Shown: positions 10,381-22,459 of the stretch, in pieces
Position numbering within the stretch: the stretch's first letter is position 1
Layout of the letters: the number at the start of each line of letters is the position of its first letter
Origin: Diprion similis
Taxonomy: Eukaryota > Arthropoda > Insecta > Hymenoptera > Diprionidae
Assembly: GCF_021155765.1 (NCBI RefSeq)
Contig: NC_060110.1
Span: forward strand, 3,782,001 to 3,846,000
DNA: 64,000 nucleotides
Reading direction: 5' to 3'
The notes under the pieces: model-generated
What the model saw: only the letters and a program-made list of their open reading frames with translations
What the model was told of the DNA's origin: nothing
Database searches by the model: none
Position numbers and translations under genes: made by a program

Positions 10381-13300
10381 ATATCACCTCTTTGAATAAC
10401 TTAAAAGACATTGATTTTAAAAATTCTAAGCGCGTTTATGCAACCCAAACGAGATTAGCTTCGATATCTATGTTTTTTAGTAAAATGAAGAATAGTCAGT
10501 TGAGTAAAAGAGAGTGGCTTCGATAGTCACAATCTCAAGGGAAATTTTTCTGCATTTCGGGTAAACAATTTTCCGAAAACCGCGCAATGCAAATTCTTTT
10601 ACAACAGGTTTTAACGTTTTGTTGTTAAAACCTCCTTTCATTCTAATACCCGAGAAAAATGATTCTAAATAATCTTGGAGTAACTTATAGGTCAACAAGT
10701 ATTGAAATCCATAATGTTGTCGAAGATAATCTTACACGATAAAAACATTTTTCAAGCAAGTGGTAAAATCTTTGAATCCGGATTTTCGGTCAAAATGAAC
10801 AGCCTAAATTCCACAATTGTTTTTCGGTCCAATAATGTAAGATGTAACATCATTAGCGAGTTTCTGAAGCTTCTCCTTTGTTGTTTCCATTTTTAGTATT
10901 CTGTACGGTTGTTTAAGAGTTCGCTATTTTGGTATCGTTGTCTGCAATTCTCCATGTCGAATCCGTTCTTAAAGATAGTACAAAATTTCACTGTTCTCCC
11001 GACGTTACCGTAAACCTAACCCTGTCTTTGCAAAAAACACAAGGCATCTTTTACAGAATTACTCAAAGTTTGTGCTGCGAGTCTGACATTCATTTTCTTT
11101 TCGTAAAATTAAATGTGTCTGTCAGTAATTTTCGTGCCTAAATGCAAACCTATTTCCTCCCTTCGGAATCGCATCTTCAACCTTTTTGAGAAGATTTAAG
11201 ATTAATAAAACGTTGCAAAAGTTAGTTGCAATTAAGTAAAAAAAAAGGGTTTTTGATTTCTAAGAGCAGGAAATTTCCTACAAGAATTTTCCAACTCCCG
11301 GAACTCTACCACCAGTATTTATTATTTTAATCTGGAGGTGAAAATACGGCTGAAAACGGGCGATGTGACAACCGTGCGATCGGCACGATTCGCTCATATT
11401 TACAAAAAAAATTCTTTTAACCCATCTACTATAAATATTAAGGAACTAAACAATTCAGGTACCATTGAAACACATAAATGAACAATAATCCGTATAAACA
11501 AAATGTTGTCTATGAATAAACAAAAAAAATTTTTTACTCCGATTATTTAAAAAATTGTTATAAACAAATGCATTGTGAATTCCATTACGATTTCCTGTAA
11601 AATAATTTTTCGACATCTTTTACTGTCAGGAATATTTAAAAAAATGTCTTTTCCAGTGTCAGAATGCTCGGCATTTTGATTTGTGGTGATTGAATCAAAA
11701 TTTTCCTCCTTTTTTAATAAATGTGAATGAGAATGTCCTGAATTCTCTTTATCTTCTTCAAATGTTTTACTTTCTGTTGGATCTGTTGTTTCCTTACTTT
11801 TTTTCTATTCCATTTGTTTTCCCACAAGAAACAAAACAAATTTTTATTTTAAACATTTACTCAACCATTGAATTTTCAAATCGATATAATATACATACCA
11901 GAATCGAGTTAAAAATGAAGTAGGCACAGCAGTTTTCTTTGATCTCGATCCTTTGGATACATTTGAGTCACGTAAAAAATATTGTTTCTCAAAATATGAC
12001 TACTGCAGAGGCACACATTATCAGAAACAGAGTTGACTTGACACACATGTAGCCACAAACGCCTTCTCTTATCTTTTGGAAAGCTTTATATAAATTGTTT
12101 TCAATCATTTATTACTTATGAATCTTGGCTAACTTCAATTTTTTTATGGAACAGCAGACATCTTTTACTTATGTAAAATATGACAGATTTATTCCACTTT
12201 AGCGTTTGCAAATGACACATGTCTTCGTTTTTTTTAGTTTCTACTGTGGAATTGTTGAGTCTTGATTATTTACATTATCATTGTCTTTCACTTTCTGTGT
12301 TGCCCGTACATTAGTCATTCTTCTGATTTGTACATTACCTACGTCAACCTCTCGGAGCCTCAAAATAACTTTTCACAGTCACAGTTATTTGAATACAACG
12401 ATAAGTAACAACTGAGTAAGTGATCTCATATATTATCTCAACCGTCACTAGCTGTCGGCCATATTGAAAGTGGACCTTATTTCACCGACCCATTATCCTA
12501 CGTTGGGACCGTTGGAACCGTTGGGACCACGCCGCCGTGATTGGTGCCCAGTCCATGTAAAACCACTGTACTGAGGTGTAACGGTATGGATATGTGACGA
12601 CATGCCGGATTTAACACATCTTTGGAACAGATTCATTCATTCCCTCAGATGTTCACCGCTCCGTAAGTATGCGTAACTGCTTTATTGCGAAATAATAAGG
12701 CACAGTTATTCTTGAATAGCTGTGTCTTGGCTTAAAATAAAGACCTTATTATTATCAACTTTCGATTATATGAGCATGAGAGATATCTAAGTGAAAGTCG
12801 CTTCATACTCTCTAAAGGAGAAGCCATCCTGTATCGTGCAGTTGAACACAAATTCACCTCGACAGGCTCGAATGAAAGATTTTTCATTCATATGTCGCGT
12901 ACATTGATGATATCTGTCGGATTAAATTATACTCTTACAATGGACACGGATTGTATTATGTAAATATATTCATTTGTATATTCACCAGTATAAATGACAT
13001 ATCGGCGACGTAATCTAACATAACCTATGCGCACTGATCTAAAATTTTCGGTAAAAAAAATATACAAAAATTAGCAGCTTTTCTCGAAATTATTGGTAAC
13101 CTTGCGGTTTTACTGTACTTAGAATCTACAATACTGCGAATCTGTTACTATACAACGAACTCTTTTAATATACCTACAATGTAAACACAAAAGCAATCTT
13201 CCGTCTCGAGAATACTCATCGCAAATTCCCTGTTTTTTGTGCCGATTATAATGATGATTAAAAATGACAAAATTTCTTCCCGCGATTCCAGATAGTTCTT

Positions 13301-15830
13301 ACGTAGCTGGGCTCGTAGAATCTTTTCCAAATTTGTTGTAACTTTACCATGATTTTTCGTTCTTCGATCACTCATTCGTTTCGATTTTGGGCCGGTGTTA
13401 CCGACACATGTGAATAAATTATAAAAACCGCTTTGCAAAATGTAAGGAATATTAAGACCTTGCACAAAATTGTTTAATCATTGGCTTTAATATTGTAAAC
13501 AGTAAAATTTTGGGAAAATTGCAATGATTTTGAAACGCTGCCAAAAGTGATTATTTCCTGCTTGCTAATTTTTAGTAATATGACCTAAGGGCTTAAAAAT
13601 GGGAGAATTTTTATACCTTAGATTACACTAAAGCATATAGAAATTAATATAACGTTGATATTTAAAAAAGACAGTAGCGCAAGCGGAGCTAATGATAAAC
13701 TAATTCATTCTCAAGGAGTGTAGAGTTCTTCGTAATTTTTCAAGTCTTTCTTTTCAATTTTTTCCTGTTAGTCATAAGACTGAATGACGTCTATGTAGGT
13801 GATGTCAATTGAGTTTTCTCAGAAACTTAGTTTGCAAATAATTTGTTATCCTCATATCATAGTTAGTAAGAGGTAATATGTCATGTGTATATCCAAAACA
13901 GATTTGAGGGCGAGGTTTGAAAATTAAATTACCAAACAAATTTTGTAAATGTGAAAAATAAACCGTAAATCGTAACTGTATTTTGAAATTTTAAATCGAG
14001 GTTTTCCTTGATAAAAAGTATTGCTGAGTACTTCTCCAACAACTAACATGTGAGACGAATTAGTACTAACAGCCTTGACTCAAAAAAATGTTAACAAATC
14101 GCTCTGATTTTTGTTTCGCAAAAATCAATATGACGAGTTACCTTTGCCATTGATATTCTCAAAAGACATTTATACAGCTCGCTTATATTTGAACAAAACT
14201 TTAAAAAGTACTGCGGACAGGTTTATTCTGATGCGGTTAGGAATTGAATCGCAAACCAGAAATTTTTTGAAAGACTTGTGTTTAAAAGAGCAAAAGGTAA
14301 TGTGAAAATGATGGACTTTTAAAAACATATGAATTTATCAAGGTCCAAAGTTTCTCGGATGCTTGTTTTTAAAAAACTAAAACTCGCGAATTCACGGTAA
14401 ATTATAGCGATTTCGGAATCTCATAACAACTATTGAAATTTCAATATTTTTATTGATTTTATGAATGAACAATTTTATAAAATCAATTTCGGAGGCTCGT
14501 TTTATGGAGTAATATATTGCAAGCATTGTTTTTTATACTCATTCAATAAATTATTTGCATAGATAAATCGATAAAAATACTGATTTAGATATGTGATGAC
14601 TAAGATGCGACTATATTTTATATTCTTGAGATAGTTTTAAACAGGCCATAAGGGGAAAGCAGAGTAAAAATCCTTTTTGCGAATATCTAAATGATATTTC
14701 ATGGATAAGTAGGTATTATGAAAATATCAAGATCCTGAAAGTAAAAGACTTCAATCTCAGTTGGATATGGAGAAAGAGAGAAAATAATAAGAAATACAAA
14801 ATAATTTTTTTCTCACTTCACCGATTTATTTGAAAATTATTTATGAAATCGAGAAAGTCAAGATTTTTTCTATATACAATGGAGAGATTTCGAGCTATAT
14901 ATATGTATATAATCAGGGTGATTTTTTGTCGAAAATGTTTTTCACTCCTCACATAAAATTTTGTTGGATTACGTAGAACAATTTACGCAGAATTCAACGA
15001 TCTTCAAAAGTGTCTAGAACGCCGTAAGTGCAACTTACACTGCTGAGATGGTACCGATCAGTAAAGTTGATTTTTACCCGAAATTCTCGTTTTTTCGCTG
15101 TTATCTCCGAAATAATCAACCTTACCGAAAAAATGTTGAGAAAACATTTCTTCCCAGATTAATATTTCTTGATATTAATTTCTAATAACTGTTGGCTATT
15201 GTCAAAAATAAAAGATATCGCTGAAATAAAGGTCCCCGTAGAACGACTCGATTTTTTGACAATTTATAGGAGGCGCGCGGGATGCTCAAAAATGCCATTT
15301 TTAGTGTTAAATTTACGTAATCATTGATAAACGAAAACAGATTATTCAAAAAATTTTGATTTAATTATATAAGGTGCTCAGACATGTACATGCAAGCCCA
15401 TATTTGCGGAACATTGACAAATCGTTCATATCTTCGAGAGAAATTTTTGAAAATTTATATTTTCACCATTTTTCAATTAATTCTCAATAAATACTGATTC
15501 TTCTATTTGATATAGTTTAGCGAAAGTTCGTGTGTTTTCAAAAGACTTTCTTGGCTGGCAGTTCATGATAAAGGAAATTACGTTCTCTCGAATTTTTTTT
15601 CCCTTACTGCGATAATTTTCGAGCAAGAAGATAAATAAACTATAAAAGCTCATGACTCTTTCAATGAAATCTTAAATTTTCAATGAAATCGGTTGTGTCA
15701 ATCCTGAAAAAAAAATTTTCTTTTTTTTTTTGTAATAGTTTCTTCTCAAAAACCAATAGGCTGAGGTCTGATACTTTTACGGTTCTAGTATTTTAATTAG
15801 AGATGTGCAGGTTCCTGAAAACTCTGGGGA

Positions 15831-16165
15831 AAAAGTTCGGTTCTGGTCGCGTATAGGATCGGGTTTTTCGGCGATCCCGGAATAGTCAAGAAACGCGAAA
15901 TTTCGCAAATCCGAAATCTTCAGGAAACGAGAAGTTCTTGAGCAACCCGAAACACGGATAACCTAACTTACCTAATATTTATAATATTTTACAAATACTA
16001 AATACTAAGGGAGATCCAGGAACCCTGAAAAATTCGGCAAAACTAATATTTTCGTGAATCCCAAGGTTTTCGGGAATCCCGAAGTGTTCTGTAGGTACTT
16101 CCCGAGTTATGGGGAAGCCGACCCGAAACCAAAAGATTTTTCTCGACCCGACTCGATCCACAGAA
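15831..16165. repeat. Degenerate GC-rich repeat built on CCCGAA / TTCGGG words
   Basis: Words such as TTCGG, GATCGGGTTTTTCGG, ATCCCGAA and GACCCGA recur across the segment, mostly TTCGGG-oriented on the left and CCCGAA-oriented on the right. This suggests two arms of an inverted repeat separated by an AT-rich middle (15950-16005). The unit is too degenerate to delimit by eye. Confidence 0.4.
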
Positions 16166-16532
16166 TTCTGGTACCCATTCAGCCCTAATTTTAATAGTAC
16201 CCATATTATGAAAATTGATTCTGCGATAGTTTATTTTCATCCCCAGCCAGTTACGTTGGCAATTAATTGCAATTGGAAAAATTAGCTGTCATAGTATCAA
16301 TTTCCATATGTGTACCTACTTGTCCATAACACATCATTCAGATATTCGCAAAAGGCATTTTTACCCTCCCCCCTTCCCTATGGCCGTTATTTTATCGATG
16401 TGCAATAATTTTAGGTAATGCTAGATTGGTAACAAATATTGGTCGCATTATTGATTCATCACAACGAGCCTTAAAATTTAAAGACACAATTTGCTTCGAA
16501 GCGAAAGGAACAAATTACACATTTACGAGCCT

Positions 16533-16554
16533 GGGGGGGGGGGGGGGGGGGGGG
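16533..16554 (+). repeat. 22-base homopolymeric G tract
   Basis: Twenty-two consecutive G residues followed by AGGAGGA. Such a run is rare in AT-rich DNA, can form G-quadruplexes and is prone to assembly length error. Confidence 0.9.
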
Positions 16555-18512
16555 AGGAGGATTCTCCCCCTGGTTTAGCGTATGCGCGTCGAATCATCCA
16601 CAGTATTTAAAGAGCTGCAGGCAACATGTGATCCCAAACCGCGAACGGCGTGAGCTTACCAGCGAAATTTTGGTGGACACATCGAAGGTGGTCAACAATA
16701 TATTGTGAAATTCGTAAAAGTGTCATAAAATCGTGAGTCTGGTTAGTTTTAATTTTTTTCGAAAGCAGATATCAGTGTCATAGGTATTATAGAAACTTGA
16801 AGGTCATTTGTAACTTCAATAGGTGGTGGAAATATGCATGCAGACACGTGATGGCTATCATTACTATTGTTGCCCTTTAGTATTATAATTTTGCAAGACG
16901 ACGACAAAAAATTTTTTAATCATCAGTGACATGAGCGAATATTCCGAATTAAGCAACATTAGCTAGCAATCATTTAGTGTTACAGAAGTTACCTACCAAC
17001 TTAATATATGTGACCATTGTGCTCGGCACATGGCTTGATTGTCATAAATTGGTTGTCGCATGTGAGTAATTGCTTGAACAAATGATCTTTGTCAGCCAAA
17101 ATTTATTAAAAACTGTTGACGAACTTGTTTTATTTTTTAAGTCAATAATTAGGTTATTTTGACAAGAAAGTTTTCGTCAAAACTGCACCGATTTTTACGG
17201 TTGTTTCTTATCTTACAAAAGAATACGTAAATATAACAAATTAAATTGAATCGATGATCAATTTGGAAGCTCACAGAAATGAATTGAGGATTATGCTGAA
17301 AATAATGGTTGTTAGTTTACTAGTCTGTATATAGGTATTATCAATTGCTGAAAATTAATGAATTGAAATGAGATTCCAGAAGCTCAAACCCACAGAATAA
17401 TAATAACACTAAGATCTATTATTATAAAGCCTAAAAGTCTGTGTTTGGGAAAGATATAACTATAACATGATCGAATCTGTGATATTCACTCCAATTGTAC
17501 GAGTTGCCTTACGGCAGTCACATCAAAATGACTGGACAACATTCTATTCAGTTAAATTATTTCATCTTTTCTATTACACATTATAACAGCATCACTATGA
17601 TTCCATTTGTCTACTGTGTGGCCTAAGAAGTTGAAACTTGGAAAGAAATAAAATTTCGAAATTCACTGCAAACAACATACTATATCATAAACTTGTCCAA
17701 GAGTCATTTCCGCAAACAAATCATAAAATCTCATCACCGAAAATAGCTAGCCAATGTTCTTATCAACATGCAGGTATCTCAAATGCCTTATAACTTCAAG
17801 TGAGGAGAATAGGTTTTTTAATTCTACATGCGAGTCCTTCACGAATTTGTAGTATTGTTTGCCATCGTACAATCGTACCACTTCACAATCGATCGCAACA
17901 CGAATTTCTTACTCATGCAAAACTTTTATGATTCACCAATTAATTGATGAAAAATATTCGTACTCTGTTGCACGACTTTGCATAATATTTTTGAGTTCGC
18001 ACGATGTATTCGATAGGCAGATTGGCGAACGACAGCTCATTAAAACCTAGGCTTGGTTCACCATTGGTTCAAAAAAATTAGTATCCAAATGGCGTAAAAT
18101 CCAAGCCTATAGATTCAAGAATGTAGATATCGTAGAAGTCTTTAATTCGATCGTATGCTTATAGGTATAACTTCTACTCAAAAAGTATATGGGTCAACAA
18201 ACTATAATCTTGAAGAAACTTTCACTACAAATTTAATATTAGTATTATTTTTTGTCATGGTTCCACAAATTGGAAATATTCATTTCATTATGTTACGTTT
18301 ATAATTTGTACGAATTGCAAAAGGACGCATTTTCCAAATGGTCCAATTTTGAATCACGATAATCAAAGTTCACAGGTAGTTCAGGCTTACATATCAACCT
18401 CTCAAAGCTTTCAAATCAGAACTTTCCTTTCGACGTTTAAGTATGTGTAATCAGTATTTAACAAATATATTTTCATTTCCTAAATGCAAAAATCTTTATG
18501 ATTACAGACTCA

Positions 18513-20171
18513 ATGGCGATCGCACATTTGGTAACGACAACAATTGCATCTGTAATCTTGATCTCATCAAGTTCGCCTGGAGTATTGGTAGCCTCAAAAG
18601 AAATAAATAAAACACACCAATGTCAGAAAAAATTTATGAACTATTCTGTGAACGACGCGGATGACGATGGTCGGAGTTGTTCGGGCATAGTTGAAATTGG
18701 AGTTTGCGCTGGTTATTGCCGGACCGCTGAGGTCAGTACCATCCAAATTTTCGTTACATACTGCATCTTCTTGTGTTCAACTGTCTGATCCGAATAAATG
18801 TAATCACTTTCTTATCAACCCCATGGAAAAGGCTTTCGAGTTGGCAAACAGTAGTTACTTCCCAAGTAGAGTTGACTCAAATTTGACTTATTGTCAATAA
18901 AAAATGAATCCTCAATAGATTTAAGAAATTCACTAGGTTGTCAATTCACAGTTAATAGTGTACAAGGTGACTGGAAATTGACTTGTCATCTAAAAATATT
19001 GAAACAAAAGTTTGAAATTTTGAAAATTACTTTATTACATTATTTTCATCCTATTACATTCACTATGGTGAGTTCTGCACAATATCCAACATTCGTTTTA
19101 GCTTAGTCTTGATCGTGACGTTTTTGAGAAAATTTGTCTATATACGGTTGGCCTAGCTCCAATTTCCGGTGTATTGACAGTCATCCCCACGTACCTGACG
19201 AACAGTCACCGTATTGCCAACTTGTTGCCAATTCTACATCAAAGGCTTTACCTGTTGCCATTATGTCGGCTTAAATCAGGCAAATGATAATCAATATTTC
19301 GATAAGTGCACGCTCTGGGTTGCGTACGTTAAATGGCGAACAAAAAATGCCGACACTTTGAACAGATAAGACATGCTTTAAAGATTTTTACGTTGTATTT
19401 ACGATTCCAGATCGGGTACTACGAATTTCCATTCAAACAACACAGCCACCATTCCTGCGTTCCAAGCTCAGTAGAGCGAAGAATGTTAGAGGTGCCATGC
19501 TATGGAGACGGGATATCTAAAATAGTAAAGTGAGCATCTCAAGTCATTTCGTTCATGCACACAGGGACGCAGTGATTCTGAAATGGCTAATTTTCGGACA
19601 AGTTAGTTACGTTGGCAATGCGGTATCAGGCCACAGCGCCACCGCCAGCTGCGAAATAGGGTCACAACCAATCTTTGTAAACATAACCTCCCCCATTTGA
19701 GTTTTGTATTATTGTATTGGGTTATGTTTACCAAGATTAATTGTAAGCCTATTTCGCGGCCGGCTGGAGATGGCGCTGCAGGCTGATTCTGCATTGCCAA
19801 CGTAACCAACTTGGCCAAAAACATTAGCCGTTTGAGAATCACTGCATACGTGTGTACTTTGTTATTTCAGTCTGATACGATATTCCTAAGAATAAATACG
19901 TCAAGCGTTAAATTTAGCCCGTGAAACAAATATAGCATAATGAGTATGTAACATTTTTTTTAGCTTTGAATACGACGAACCAATTGAATGTAACTGTTCG
20001 CTGTGTAATACTTCTACTACCTTGTGCGAGGGATTAGTAAAAAAATCAGCCCCTGTGCGTTCAAAACCACCAATGGACGTGATATATGGTAAGGAACTTT
20101 CAGTTATTGAATTCTTTTTTCAGTCATACAAAATCCGTTCGATGCTCGTGCGTCATAAACAATATTATTAA
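18513..20171 (+). CDS. GPB5: Glycoprotein hormone beta-5 subunit (GPB5, thyrostimulin beta)
   Basis: Exons 18513-18731, 19411-19529 and from 19964 join in phase (0, then 2). The start at 18513 gives a hydrophobic signal peptide (residues 1 to about 28, core TTTIASVILISSS); an in-frame ATG at 18498 is possible. The mature part has ten cysteines in cystine-knot order, including the CxGxC core GVCAGYC, then HHSC, VPC, ECNC, SLC and TTLC. ECNCSLCNTSTTLCEG matches the GPB5 C-terminal signature. N-glycosylation sequons: NKT, NYS, NCS and NTS. The family forms a secreted heterodimer with GPA2 that activates LGR1-type receptors; in insects it is tied to ion and water transport in the gut. The 3' end is uncertain. 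Reading on gives a stop at 20171 (181 residues), but a strong donor (GTAAGG) at 20089 suggests another small exon. Intron 2 contains a foldback repeat. Confidence 0.88.
19570..19844. repeat. Foldback (palindromic) MITE-like element in GPB5 intron 2
   Basis: The arm at 19570-19688 and the reverse complement of 19720-19844 align along their whole length with scattered differences. Both carry CAGTGATTCT, GTTACGTTGGCAATGC and AAACATAACC in the same order. The spacer is about 31 bases. The ends CAGTG...CACTG resemble hAT ends, but I see no convincing 8-bp target duplication. Related single-arm fragments lie at 28759-28800 and perhaps 16249-16263. Confidence 0.85.
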
Positions 20172-22421
20172 CCCAGTCTAGTGTTTTTTTTTTAAATTTA
20201 TTTATAAAAAAGTGTGCAGATCTTTAATCATTTTAGGTGTTCTACGTAATGGTTTATTTGTAATTTTTCAGTAACAGAACGCTAGAAATTGTTCTCCTTG
20301 TCAAATTTGTCCGGCTGTAATGTGTATTCTTGAAGTCATTGTGAAATCATTGTACTAGATACCTGCTTCACCATGACTGATGATCATGTTTTGGATTCTT
20401 TTTTAAAGAATTGATGCCTATATTGAGTGGAAATTATCGATCACGTCGCCGACGGTCCGTCCCTTTCTAAGTCCTGCTGTCTGTCAAAAAATTCGGTCCA
20501 ACATAAGCCTGAAACTACCCAAAACGACGACATGGCAACATGACAATTCATTCCGTTCAAAGTATTCCCGAACAAGAGTTATGCAAGATAGTATAATCCT
20601 TCTTACGAGTCACTTATGTACCTTTATAAATGTATTTGACAGCTACTGCTATTCGGCAGCTAATCGTTGTGATATTATTGAAACCTCTAGTATTAGATAT
20701 GGTAGAATGTGAAGTATTTAATTACTCATAGATAAATTATCTTATTTATTAATGTTATTTATAAGAATATTTATTGGAATGATTGTGACATTATTGACGC
20801 TACAAGTAAATATTGTAAAGAGTACCTACCTGTGTTGTAATTTTTTTTGTTTTGCATATATCCTTGTCATAGCCCGTTATTTGCTAGAATTTAGTAGAAT
20901 GAGAGCCATTCCTTTATTTCTGCGTCAAATTAAAATGTGTTGGAATGTTTTTGTTCGAAAGTGTGTATAAAATAGGGCTGTTTAACTCTTTTTTGCTTTT
21001 AAGATACACGGACTTCGATATTCAGACGAAAGAATGCCGCATTTTTTTGATGAATTTAGTAAAGCATCGTATAAATTGACTGCAAATTACGAGTTTTTAA
21101 CGTGCGGACTTTATATGTTCAATTTAAAATACTAACGTACATTCTTCATAGATGCCAAATTAGATTGCATTGCTATACACTTGGAGACTACCAGTCGACT
21201 TTTAAGTACTATAGTGTTCATGAAAACTACAAAATAGTCGAGTTGTTGAGGGAGGTAGCGCAGCAAATATATTCTGCATTCGAATGACCATTTACGTAGG
21301 AATACGTATCCTGATCTTATTCTCGCATTGAACAAAAAAGGAATATTTGGAATTCGACCAGCATTGATGTAGATGCGAACTCACATCTACATCATTCTTT
21401 TGAAAAAATTAAATTTGCTAAAATCCATATTATATGGAAGTGCCACTTGGCAACGAGATGCATTAAATATGGCATTGCTGTATCCTGAACTAATTTGGTT
21501 TCTACCCGGCGATAACATGGCCGTACCGTATTTTGCACTTCGTAATACTGCCACTAGATGAATGCTGTTTCCGCAAACAAAGTTTCACAATAGACGAGAT
21601 AATACCAAGCGGCCGATTCATTATGCGCGCATGTATAATTTTCCGTATATGGCATTAGGAATATAAGTTGTTTACTTTTAATAAAAATTGAAAACATCTC
21701 AAGAAATACGCATTGTGCAAAGAAATGTTCAAAACAAAAGCTACTCGATATTGACGGGGAAAATTGACCCCGTAAAATTCAAGCCCCCACCCAACCCCTA
21801 AGTACGTGAGGGGCAGTAACTTCGAAATCTTGAATAAAAACCCCAATTTTTTTTATTGTCGATTCAAATTTCTCATGAGAAAATACACAAGTTTTATTGA
21901 ACAATCTTTTTTGCCATACGGATGTGCAAAGTGGTATTTTACGCACTGTTTTACGAGTATAAAATCCCGTTTTACGCACCGGTATTCGTAAAATAAAAAA
22001 AGCCCCTAAATTCCCATAACAGTTGTTTCCTGCACTCATAGAGTTGTGGTCAGATTGATTCGCAGAATGAATTGTCAGTTCGAAAACAGTGTAATTCGTG
22101 AGAGTTGGGCAACGCCTCTTTGTTTACTATTTCCCGAACTCGAACGTCCCCGAGTTGTCTCGCTGTCGTACGGAATCCTGATTCTATTATCCGCAGTCGA
22201 ATAATGTAAGAGTACGAATTTCTATACGTAGTACATCAGTCGTCAGTCAGAAGTTCAAGAGTGAACACGCGCGTGCTGCGAAATTTTCATTTCATAGTCT
22301 GACATGGACATTGCAGTGATCTTTGTGATAAATAATTTTTACCCCAAGAGCTAATGGCTAATAAATAAAAATAATAATATAGTCATTTTGTTTTCTTTAA
22401 TGAATGATAATCTATGTTTTA

Positions 22422-22459
22422 GGAAGGAAGGGGGAGCGGGGGGAGGGGGAGGGGGGAGG
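22422..22459 (+). repeat. G-rich tract (GGGGGAG-type), possible G-quadruplex
   Basis: About 38 bases of almost pure G and A with at least four separate runs of three or more G. It stands out in otherwise AT-rich DNA. Confidence 0.8.

Larger units (their letters stand above)
10381..18512. other. 8-kb gene-free interval upstream of GPB5
   Basis: No exon here passes a splice-and-phase test with a recognisable product. Short open frames (for example minus strand 13148-13465 and plus strand 14111-14305) have no family motifs. The interval holds a 22-base G tract, a degenerate CCCGAA-type repeat and probably the GPB5 promoter and 5' UTR. An acceptor-like AG just before 18508 suggests that the GPB5 5' UTR may be spliced. 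Confidence 0.5.

Noticed and set aside
13148-13465. Minus-strand 105-codon frame with a basic N-terminal part
   Set aside because: No recognisable domain and no splice partner; the second half is low-complexity hydrophobic. Chance is the simplest reading.
14111-14305. Plus-strand 64-codon frame
   Set aside because: No motif, no splice context and AT-rich surroundings.
18691-18900. Alternative frame overlapping GPB5 exon 1
   Set aside because: The cysteine-knot frame is the one that joins exons 2 and 3 in phase; this frame does not.
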